From: Thermoplasmata archaeon | GTDB lineage: Archaea > Thermoplasmatota > Thermoplasmata > Thermoplasmatales > Thermoplasmataceae | Length of the DNA stretch: 6,753 nucleotides | NCBI GenBank assembly: GCA_021811505.1 | Contig: JAJZOM010000225.1 | Span: 1 to 6,753 of the forward strand | Direction: 5' to 3' | Part shown: in pieces, positions 1-5,244 of the stretch | Position numbering within the stretch: the stretch's first letter is position 1 | Layout: the number at the start of each line of letters is the position of its first letter | Translations under genes and position numbers: made by a program | The notes under the pieces: generated by a model | Databases searched by the model: none | Told to the model about the DNA's origin: nothing | The model's input: only the letters and a program-made list of their open reading frames with translations

Positions 1-2
1 CC

Positions 3-308
3 TTTCTTCAAAATATTATATTCATGATACCGGCCTTCATCTCCATGGGATTCCTTTATGGTTTTTATGCGGCTCCGTCAATAACCATTGCATCAGACGT
101 AAGCCATGATAACAGGGAAGTCGGTTCATCCACGGGTTTCCTGAATTTAACATCACAGGTTGGTGCAACTATCTCTCCTTTCCTCATAGGTTTGATCAGC
201 GAGATTACCGGAAATCTCAGGCTGTCGTTTGATGTGGTAGGGTTCATATCGATTCTGTCTCTCATGATTGCTCTCCCGTTCTATCGGCGAGAGAAGGAAA
301 CTGTTTAA
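3..308 (+). CDS. Major facilitator superfamily transporter, C-terminal part (5' end outside window)
   Basis: The reading frame is already open at the left edge, so this is the 3' end of a longer gene; the ATG at 24 is an internal methionine. The about 101 visible residues fit the last three membrane segments of a 12-TM MFS permease. There is a glycine- and alanine-rich segment (FMIPAFISMGFLYGFYAAPS), a second one after a short hydrophilic loop (GFLNLTSQVGATISPFLIG), a third (VVGFISILSLMIALPFY), and a short basic tail ending REKETV. Loop residues such as DNREVGSSTG before TM11 are common in drug/metabolite MFS members. Substrate and direction of transport cannot be read from this fragment. The stop codon lies 21 bp before the Nudix gene on the same strand, so the two may be cotranscribed. 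Family call is likely; specificity unknown. Confidence 0.8.
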   Translation, partial: FLQNIIFMIPAFISMGFLYGFYAAPSITIASDVSHDNREVGSSTGFLNLTSQVGATISPFLIGLISEITGNLRLSFDVVGFISILSLMIALPFYRREKETV

Positions 309-309
309 A
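304..309 (+). promoter_or_regulatory. Possible TATA element for the Nudix gene
   Basis: TTTAAA overlaps the stop codon of the upstream MFS gene. Its centre is about 24 bp before the Nudix ATG at 330, near the spacing expected for a leaderless archaeal transcript, and no Shine-Dalgarno sequence is visible before that ATG. The motif is short and could occur by chance; readthrough from the MFS gene is the alternative. Confidence 0.25.
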
Positions 310-329
310 GCAAACTCATATGAACCGGT

Positions 330-764
330 ATGGTCAGGAACGAGATAAGCAGCGGGATACTCGTTTTCAGAGTTAAAAACGGAGTAAGGGAATACCTGTT
401 CCTCAGGAGAAAAGAAGGATTCCTGGATCTCTCGAAGGGGCATATCGAGGAGGGCGAAAACGAGTTGCTGGCAGCGAAAAGGGAAACACTTGAAGAATGC
501 GGCCTTGATGTTGATCCCATAAACGGATTCCGGGAGGAAATGCACTATAGCTATTCCGGAAGAGGATATGAAATAAATAAGACGGTCATAATGTTCCTCG
601 GGAAATCGGGAGAGAATGCAGAACCCAGGATTTCACATGAGCATGTGGGTTTCGTGTGGCTGAATTACGAAGACGCATTGAATAAAGTCACATTCAGGAA
701 CCAGAAAGAACTGATCATGCACGCTGAAAGATTCATAGCAAAAATTAATCAGCTTCAGGCATAG
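330..764 (+). CDS. Nudix hydrolase, Ap4A hydrolase-like
   Basis: The 144-residue protein has a complete Nudix box, GX5EX7REUXEEXGU, with G37, E43, R51, E52, E55, E56 and G58; the glutamates bind the divalent metal that activates water for pyrophosphate cleavage. The box is preceded by LSKGHIE, and the C-terminal half contains EHVGFVWLNYEDALNKVTF followed by a terminal helix. That layout is typical of asymmetrical diadenosine tetraphosphate hydrolases, cytosolic enzymes that split Ap4A and related nucleotides to ATP and AMP. Length and motif order are normal and nothing is missing. It lies 21 bp after an MFS gene on the same strand and converges on the ABC ATPase gene with only 3 bp between stops. 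Nudix fold is near certain; the substrate is an inference, and an ADP-ribose or (d)NTP pyrophosphatase remains possible. Confidence 0.93.
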   Translation: MVRNEISSGILVFRVKNGVREYLFLRRKEGFLDLSKGHIEEGENELLAAKRETLEECGLDVDPINGFREEMHYSYSGRGYEINKTVIMFLGKSGENAEPRISHEHVGFVWLNYEDALNKVTFRNQKELIMHAERFIAKINQLQA

Positions 765-767
765 GTT

Positions 768-1370
768 TCAGAACAGCTTTTTCATGGCACCGGAATGCAG
801 CGTGTATTTATGGTCTGCAACATATCTTTCAGCGCTGTCCTGTGTAACATAAATTACGTCGATGGACATCCGGCCGGCCATTTTCTGCATGGATTCAAGC
901 AGTTCCTCACCCTGGCTTATATTTGACATGGTCTCGTCAAGCAGGATAACCCTTGGTTTCCTGATGAAACCTGTCGCCATGGCGACCCTCAACTTCTGGC
1001 CCAGACTGAGTTTTGAGAGTTTCCCGGAGTAGTTTATGCCGAATATTTCCCTTAAGGACTCAATATATTCACGATCCGGTTCTTCCACGAATTTTAGGGG
1101 CCAGTGAAGGTGTTCCTCAACGGTCATGTGATCAAAATAAGTATTCTGGTTTATGTACACGATCTGGCGCAGTCGCACAGGCGTCTCGGTGAGGTCCTCG
1201 CCGTTGACCTTCACCGTTCCGCTATCAACCCTCATGAATCCGGCAAGGCACCTCAGGAATGTTGTTTTTCCTGAACCATTTTCACCAGTCAGCTGAATCA
1301 GCCCTTTTTCGGCAATATCTGCCCTGAGATCCAGTTCGCCGATTTTCCTGGTGAACGACGCCTCAATCAT
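768..1370 (-). CDS. ABC transporter ATP-binding protein of a WtpABC/ModABC-like importer
   Basis: The 200-residue protein is a single nucleotide-binding domain that would power the neighbouring permease from the cytosolic side. Walker A is GENGSGKTT (29-37, K35), the Q-loop glutamine is Q75, the signature is LSLGQ (121-125) and Walker B is VILLDE (141-146) with catalytic E146 present. Several positions deviate from consensus: LSGGQ has become LSLGQ, the D-loop SALD has become SNIS, DEP has become DET, and the switch histidine expected after the last beta strand (VTHD) is Q177 (VTQD). There is no C-terminal TOBE/regulatory domain of the kind found in the roughly 350-residue ModC and WtpC proteins. 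The ATG follows the permease stop by 3 nt and a Shine-Dalgarno sequence lies inside the end of the permease gene, so it is translated from the operon mRNA. ATPase identity is certain; substrate comes only from neighbours. Confidence 0.93.
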   Translation of the reverse strand: MIEASFTRKIGELDLRADIAEKGLIQLTGENGSGKTTFLRCLAGFMRVDSGTVKVNGEDLTETPVRLRQIVYINQNTYFDHMTVEEHLHWPLKFVEEPDREYIESLREIFGINYSGKLSKLSLGQKLRVAMATGFIRKPRVILLDETMSNISQGEELLESMQKMAGRMSIDVIYVTQDSAERYVADHKYTLHSGAMKKLF

Positions 1371-1373
1371 AAT

Positions 1374-2249
1374 CTAAAAACCTCCCCGGAGTAATTTTTC
1401 AGGTCCAGAATCCGTGCGGGTTCGTCCCCTGAGGCTGATCACCCTGATTACGACGAGAACAATCAGCGAAAATATTATCATAATTGCAGAAGCCGATATT
1501 GCAACTCCAGGCCCGTAATACCCGTAGTACTGGTAGATCAGGACCGGTGCTGGCTGGACTCCCCTGAACGGATACTGGAGAACATAATAGGAAAGTATGG
1601 CAATTGATCCGAACTCACTCATTGCTCTGCTCATCGATGTCAGGATGGCGGAAACCACCTCCCTCAGTGATCCGGGAACAACGACTGAATAAAGGATCCT
1701 GATCCGGGACGCACCCATGGAAAGTGCATAAAGTTCCGGTTCTATGCTTCTTGACGTGAATACTGATTGTGCAGACCTGATGTATACGGGCATCGCAATG
1801 AAGCTCAGAGCCAGGATCAGGCCCTGGACAGAATCAAAGAGCCCGAATCCAATGGATGACAGGAATCTTCCCAGGGGAGTGATAGGGCTTCCAATGATCA
1901 GGAATGCGATTCCCACAATTGGATGTGGTATGGATGCCGGGATATCCGAAACGGTCTCCCAGATCACGTGCGATCTCCTTGAGAGTTCGTAGGAAAGAGG
2001 GGTGAATACCGTGAATATTACCAGTGAAGCGATTCCCGAAGAGAATAGTGTGAGGGCAATGGACATCAGTATTGTGCTGCCGTACTTCGCTGCATCATTG
2101 TACACGAAGAAGCCGTAGTAAAGTATGAAAATTACAGGTATGGCGGTCACTGCAACCGAGATCGCCGAAATGAACCATACGGCATCACGCATTCCCCGGC
2201 GAATTCTCATCCTCTGCAACTCCACCCTTCCTCTACTGTATTGATCCAC
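1374..2249 (-). CDS. wtpB: ABC transporter permease, tungstate/molybdate WtpB/ModB type
   Basis: The 291-residue integral membrane protein has six hydrophobic segments at about residues 23-48, 57-83, 105-125, 141-160, 197-222 and 247-272. Between the fourth and fifth is the EAA-type coupling loop (about 171-194: ELYALSMGASR, then VVVPG), which docks on the ATPase. The following SRAMSEFGSIAI (207-218) and a later APVLIYQYYG segment are typical of WtpB and ModB permeases. Downstream is a short basic tail. The start shown is GTG, overlapping the binding-protein gene by 17 nt. An ATG at 2210 (residue 14), with a GGTGGAG stretch 9 nt before it, is a realistic alternative that keeps all membrane segments. 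The overlap and gene order indicate one operon. Permease family is secure; oxyanion specificity is inferred from sequence similarity and context. Confidence 0.9.
   Translation of the reverse strand: MDQYSRGRVELQRMRIRRGMRDAVWFISAISVAVTAIPVIFILYYGFFVYNDAAKYGSTILMSIALTLFSSGIASLVIFTVFTPLSYELSRRSHVIWETVSDIPASIPHPIVGIAFLIIGSPITPLGRFLSSIGFGLFDSVQGLILALSFIAMPVYIRSAQSVFTSRSIEPELYALSMGASRIRILYSVVVPGSLREVVSAILTSMSRAMSEFGSIAILSYYVLQYPFRGVQPAPVLIYQYYGYYGPGVAISASAIMIIFSLIVLVVIRVISLRGRTRTDSGPEKLLRGGF
1380..1387 (-). promoter_or_regulatory. Ribosome binding site of the ABC ATPase gene
   Basis: Read on the - strand this is GGGGAGGT, close to the archaeal Shine-Dalgarno consensus, ending 9 nt before the ATG at 1370. 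It lies within the last codons of the permease gene. It fixes the ATPase start and shows that this downstream operon gene uses Shine-Dalgarno initiation, unlike the apparently leaderless first genes. Confidence 0.7.
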
Positions 2250-3270
2250 CCTGCCTTAACTTTCCCCCGGATACCATGTTAAGGATCAGGTTCGGAGGAG
2301 AAGTGTCATTGAACAGAAGGCATGTGGACAACGGCGTCATTCCAAATTTGCTCAGGTTATTGTTGTTCAATATTACGTACTGCACGAACATGAGGGAACT
2401 ATTGCTGATCAATCCGTTGCCTGTAAGTGCGGAAACAAATAGAAATATTGAAGATCCGCTGACCACGCCTGCATTTGTGTTAAGGGAGAACCTGGAGTAA
2501 AAACCCGAGAGACTCGCGTTCCCGAAATTCATGGCATCCGGCAGTGGAACATAACTCAGGCCATGGGCTATTGCTGCTGATTTGTATATAAAGAGGAACT
2601 GTATATTTCCCGAAGTGAGTGCCGCCACAAGCTCTGCAGCATTCGGACCGGATACGTTTCCTCCTTTTGTATCGATTCTATTTATGAAATATTGCTGATC
2701 TTTCCCTCCATAGAGGTAACCGGCGATTTCAAGTGATATCCATCCCCTCAACCCGGCCGGATCACTGTTTGGATCCGATATTCCAACCTTTACGTTCCCG
2801 GAGGTAAGGTTAGCAAATGCGCTGGAAAAATATGTGCTGTTGTTGTTTTCAAGGCCTAGGTTTATTTGATCCACTATACTGTTGACCGTATGAGGGTGTG
2901 TCGAATTGGAATAGGCCAGGACAAGCTGATCGGACGCGAATGCTACTGCCCAGCCACTGTAGCGGTTTCCAAGATAACCTGAATCGTAAGAATTGAGGGC
3001 AACGGAAACAAAAACGTTTGCCGGCGCACCCTGAGCGATTTCCCGTGCGTCCGTATACGATCCGCCGCCTTTTGCCTGGGCAACGCTGATTCCCGTGGAA
3101 TTGTGAAACCCCTGCAGCAGGTAATTTGTTTCTCCAACGTATGCATCAGCGGCATACGTTATAACAGGGGCATTTCCCCCATTCTGCAGAAAATCGTTAT
3201 AGGCGATGTAAATTCCAACCGTCAGGAGCATGACCATTATTGCCAGTGCAATGATCTTTCCGGACTTCAT
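2233..3270 (-). CDS. wtpA: Extracellular substrate-binding protein of the ABC importer, WtpA/ModA-like
   Basis: The protein (345 residues from the ATG at 3270) captures substrate outside the membrane. It begins MKSGKI and has one hydrophobic segment (about 5-24) with no lipobox cysteine, so it is probably membrane-anchored or signal-cleaved. WtpA-like blocks follow in order: GGGSYTDAREI (68-78), WAVAFASDQLVLAY (107-120), VGISDPNSDPAGLRG (162-176) and FIYKSAAIAHGL with LPDAMNFG (227-250). The first ligand loop, HAGSL in typical members, reads YAADAY (39-44), and a position I recall as a tungstate-ligand glutamate is I234. Ten N-X-S/T sequons suggest a glycosylated surface protein. The frame extends to an ATG at 3294, but 3270 is preferred: it gives a standard signal sequence and matches the promoter spacing. 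First gene of the operon. Family likely; substrate uncertain. Confidence 0.85.
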   Translation of the reverse strand: MKSGKIIALAIMVMLLTVGIYIAYNDFLQNGGNAPVITYAADAYVGETNYLLQGFHNSTGISVAQAKGGGSYTDAREIAQGAPANVFVSVALNSYDSGYLGNRYSGWAVAFASDQLVLAYSNSTHPHTVNSIVDQINLGLENNNSTYFSSAFANLTSGNVKVGISDPNSDPAGLRGWISLEIAGYLYGGKDQQYFINRIDTKGGNVSGPNAAELVAALTSGNIQFLFIYKSAAIAHGLSYVPLPDAMNFGNASLSGFYSRFSLNTNAGVVSGSSIFLFVSALTGNGLISNSSLMFVQYVILNNNNLSKFGMTPLSTCLLFNDTSPPNLILNMVSGGKLRQGGSIQ

Positions 3271-3296
3271 ATCGGTCTCATATTTTTGGTGCATAC

Positions 3297-3304
3297 TTAA
3301 ATAT
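3297..3304 (-). promoter_or_regulatory. TATA-type promoter of the ABC importer operon
   Basis: On the - strand the AT-rich box ATATTTAA lies about 30 bp before the preferred ATG at 3270, as expected for a leaderless or nearly leaderless archaeal transcript. It is embedded in the left arm of the 12-bp inverted repeat shared with the tfx promoter. The alternative ATG at 3294 would be too close to this box. Confidence 0.5.
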
Positions 3305-3335
3305 GTTTAAATCAGGCTTATTGTAAACATATTTA
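3298..3335. promoter_or_regulatory. Perfect 12-bp inverted repeat in the divergent promoter region, candidate operator
   Basis: The + strand reads TAAATATGTTTA at 3298-3309 and its exact reverse complement TAAACATATTTA at 3324-3335, with a 14-bp spacer. Arm centres are 26 bp apart, about two and a half helical turns. Each arm is itself near-palindromic (TAAA-N4-TTTA). The arms overlap the predicted TATA boxes of both divergent genes. The right arm begins 38 bp before the ATG at 3362 and the left arm begins 39 bp before the ATG at 3270. Binding by the adjacent Tfx protein (autoregulation plus importer control) is an inference; part of the symmetry may simply reflect two similar TATA regions. 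Confidence 0.6.
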
Positions 3336-3339
3336 TTTA
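3329..3339 (+). promoter_or_regulatory. TATA-type promoter of the tfx gene
   Basis: The AT-rich stretch ATATTTATTTA has its centre about 28 bp before the ATG at 3362, fitting a leaderless transcript starting at that codon. The in-frame ATG at 3344 is too close to the box to be transcribed as a leader-bearing start, which is why 3362 is preferred. The box overlaps the right arm of the inverted repeat. Confidence 0.5.
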
Positions 3340-3361
3340 CATAATGGATTGGATCACGGCA

Positions 3362-3787
3362 ATGGCTGATAAAAAATCCAATGCAAAACGATCATTCCTC
3401 ACCGGGAGACAGCTGGAGATTTTCACGCTGAGAAGTGAAGGGAAGTCCACAACAGAGATATCTGAAATTATAGGGACAACTCCTCAGAACGTCACAATAC
3501 TTGAAAAGAGGGCGAGGAAGAATCTTGAGAAGGCCATAGAAACCGTCAATGCCATTAAGGACCTGAAAATCGTGCTGAATCTCAGGATACCTGAGAACAC
3601 ACACATTCTCGATGCCGTCATGACCATAATCCGGGAGGCAGACAGGTCACAAATAAGGCTGAAAGACAATATTATAGGAATTCTGACGAGACTTAAGATG
3701 TCTATGGACACGGATATACGGAATGGCCTGATTCAAAGAGAAACTACAGTGATGATACTGCACGACGGGGTTCTGCTGTTCTACTGA
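3362..3787 (+). CDS. Tfx-family DNA-binding transcriptional regulator
   Basis: The protein (141 residues from the ATG at 3362) has an N-terminal helix-turn-helix at about 13-58: FLTGRQLEIFTLRSEGKS, then TEISEIIGTTPQNVTILEKR with the recognition helix. This is the signature of archaeal Tfx proteins. The rest (about 68-141) forms a small alpha/beta domain including EADRSQIRLKDNI, of a kind suggested to sense a ligand. The founding member, from Methanothermobacter, binds the promoter region of the fmdECB operon for molybdenum formylmethanofuran dehydrogenase. Here the gene is divergent from a WtpABC-like importer and shares a symmetric promoter region with it, suggesting oxyanion-responsive control of that importer and of itself. 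An in-frame ATG at 3344 would add six residues. The 3' end converges on an MFS gene with 15 bp between stops. Family is secure; the target is inferred. Confidence 0.9.
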   Translation: MADKKSNAKRSFLTGRQLEIFTLRSEGKSTTEISEIIGTTPQNVTILEKRARKNLEKAIETVNAIKDLKIVLNLRIPENTHILDAVMTIIREADRSQIRLKDNIIGILTRLKMSMDTDIRNGLIQRETTVMILHDGVLLFY

Positions 3788-3789
3788 AT

Positions 3790-3828
3790 CCGGCGGATAG
3801 AGTCAGCGGAATCTTATGGTTCCGCCGG
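3790..3828. repeat. Overlapping GC-rich inverted repeats at a convergent gene end
   Basis: CCGGCGGA (3790-3797) is perfectly complementary to TCCGCCGG (3821-3828). Nested inside, GCGGAA (3806-3811) pairs with TTCCGC (3820-3825) around an 8-nt loop. The two stems share bases and would compete. The site spans the stop codon of the MFS gene and sits just after the tfx stop, where a structure could limit transcript read-through from both sides. There is no adjoining T-run, so a true archaeal terminator is not shown. Confidence 0.4.
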
Positions 3829-5068
3829 AGGGGCTTCCCGGAGGCTTCAACCTGAACAGCAATGAATACAGCTGGATGGGTGCCCTACCTTTTTTCTCCG
3901 GTTCCTTCAGCCCCAGGAACAGGAACGATGACAGGAACCTTCCGATAAATACGATCATGTATCCATACATGAGGGCCTCGCGCAGAGGAAAATTCTGCAT
4001 AAGGTATCCGAGCAGATATCCGCCCGACAGGGCGCCAATAAGATAAACAATGCCATTAAAGCCGTTTATAATGGAGATAAACTCGGCTCTCCTGTCATGC
4101 GGCACCACGTCCAGCATGTACGAACTCATGACTATGTTCTGGATTGCCCCAAGTAATCCGCTATATATCTCAATAAGCACAAACTCGTTGAAATTACCGA
4201 AAAATGCATACATCACCGGTATGGCACTCAGCATGATCCGGTTGAGGAAAATCAGCGGCGGGCGATAAATCCTGTCCGTAAACCTGCCAAGCAGGTACTG
4301 GAATATTATTGCAGTTACAAGTGCAGCAACTGTGAGGACTGCAACACTGGCAAGCGAGAAATGCATCACGAGAACCATGGTTATTGGAAACATGGGCCAT
4401 GCCATGGACCAGAACAGGCCCTGCACATTCATTGCGACGAAGTAGTTGTAGAAGAGCCTGTTCTCTTTGAGGCTCATCAGCGTCTTTCTGACACTTCCAA
4501 CCAGAATGGTCTTTCTCTTGTTTTCTTTCAGCCTGGATACAAGAATCGACGAGATCACGTAAGAACCGGAGGCAGCGAAAAATGGTATTATTATGTCCCT
4601 GGTGACAGTACCTCTGAACAGCACTGTCATGGCGATGAGGGCAATCACGGTTCCTATGGAACTCAGGTTATTTATGACGGAAAGGAAATGTGCTCTCGTT
4701 GAAGACTCGGTTTCATCCGCTATAAGGGAGAACCAGTTCACAGTGATCAGGGCCGAAAACAGGGAAATTGCGGCGTAGACAATGATCAGCTGCACAGGTG
4801 TCCTGATTATTCCAAGGGAAAACCAGAGAACAGCCAGGCAAATGCTTCCGGCTATGAGGAATGGTTTTCTTGTGCCCACCCTGTCACTCAATCTTCCCCA
4901 GAGCAACTGTCCTCCATTTCCTATGGAGTTGGCTGAAGACTGGAGCCATCCCATCTCAATGGCAGAGGCACCCAGATAGACGCCATAAACACCAACGAAG
5001 GAACTGGCTGCAGTTGCACCGGCAGCAATGATGAAGGATCTGATGGCTATTATGCTTCTATTGGTCAT
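3803..5068 (-). CDS. Major facilitator superfamily (MFS) transporter
   Basis: This complete 421-residue, 12-segment membrane protein is a secondary transporter of the MFS. Motif A of the first half is visible in the loop after TM2: GRLSDRVGTRKP (58-69), with D62, R63, G65 and basic R67-K68. The equivalent second-half loop reads LGRFTDRIYRPP. A basic central loop (SRLKENKRK to SLKENRLF) separates the two six-helix halves, and the tail is cytosolic and basic. Length is normal and nothing is truncated. The ATG at 5068 directly precedes TM1; no Shine-Dalgarno sequence is visible before it. It is divergent from the PdxA-like gene across 176 bp, so the pair could be co-regulated, and uptake of a sugar acid or hydroxy acid for that enzyme is one guess. 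The sequence alone does not reveal the substrate, and efflux is equally possible. Confidence 0.93.
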   Translation of the reverse strand: MTNRSIIAIRSFIIAAGATAASSFVGVYGVYLGASAIEMGWLQSSANSIGNGGQLLWGRLSDRVGTRKPFLIAGSICLAVLWFSLGIIRTPVQLIIVYAAISLFSALITVNWFSLIADETESSTRAHFLSVINNLSSIGTVIALIAMTVLFRGTVTRDIIIPFFAASGSYVISSILVSRLKENKRKTILVGSVRKTLMSLKENRLFYNYFVAMNVQGLFWSMAWPMFPITMVLVMHFSLASVAVLTVAALVTAIIFQYLLGRFTDRIYRPPLIFLNRIMLSAIPVMYAFFGNFNEFVLIEIYSGLLGAIQNIVMSSYMLDVVPHDRRAEFISIINGFNGIVYLIGALSGGYLLGYLMQNFPLREALMYGYMIVFIGRFLSSFLFLGLKEPEKKGRAPIQLYSLLFRLKPPGSPSGGTIRFR

Positions 5069-5131
5069 CTGTAATCAATGAATTCGCAAAGAGGAGAGAA
5101 TGGACATATTGAATAACCTTTTTCTCAACGC

Positions 5132-5144
5132 ATTTAAATTTTAA
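5132..5144. promoter_or_regulatory. Bidirectional TATA-like element between the MFS and pdxA genes
   Basis: ATTTAAATTTTAA reads as a TATA-like box on both strands, with a central ATTTAAAT palindrome. For pdxA it would give a start site near 5160-5168 and a leader of about 80 nt. For the MFS gene it would give one near 5110 and a leader of about 40 nt. No better box is seen on either strand of this gap. Confidence 0.4.
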
Positions 5145-5207
5145 GGGATACCGCGTGAGGGATCGGTGAAGGAATAACCGGTATCCCACAGCCTTTCCGG
5201 CGATCCC
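5145..5207 (+). other. Two interlocking inverted repeats upstream of pdxA (structured leader or operator)
   Basis: GGGATACCG (5145-5153) is perfectly complementary to CGGTATCCC (5179-5187). Inside that loop, GGGATCG (5159-5165) is perfectly complementary to CGATCCC (5201-5207), which lies outside it. If transcribed, the two stems would form an H-type pseudoknot. As DNA they give two direct copies of a GGGAT-type box followed by two inverted copies. The best TATA candidate would place the start near 5160-5168, inside the element, so the full pseudoknot may not be transcribed, which favours the operator reading. It matches no riboswitch class I recognise. Confidence 0.4.
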
Positions 5208-5233
5208 AACAGTCTCATAATACTGTAACGGAT

Positions 5234-5238
5234 AAGGA
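5234..5238 (+). promoter_or_regulatory. Ribosome binding site deciding the TTG start of pdxA
   Basis: AAGGA lies 6 nt before TTG at 5245. An in-frame TAA at 5233-5235 and the absence of any ATG or GTG between it and the conserved N-terminal motif leave TTG as the only reasonable start, so this Shine-Dalgarno sequence supports it. Confidence 0.6.
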
Positions 5239-5244
5239 ACCATC

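Noticed and set aside
153..545. 130-codon frame on the - strand across the MFS end and Nudix gene
   Set aside because: It is antisense to two genes with clear family motifs and its translation has no recognisable domain.
2943..3300. Frames on both strands within the 5' half of the binding-protein gene
   Set aside because: They are shadows of a gene with clear WtpA motifs.
3344..3361. Upstream ATG of tfx as the start
   Set aside because: It lies too close to the TATA box for transcription to include it as a usable start; the ATG at 3362 fits the leaderless spacing and the mirror symmetry with the other promoter.
4361..4702. 113-codon histidine-rich frame on the + strand
   Set aside because: It is antisense to the central part of the complete MFS transporter; the odd composition follows from the complement of hydrophobic codons.
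5100..5144. 14-codon frame (ATG at 5100) after GAGGAG in the MFS-pdxA gap
   Set aside because: The Shine-Dalgarno spacing is only 3 nt, no upstream promoter is evident, and the peptide resembles nothing; chance is likelier.
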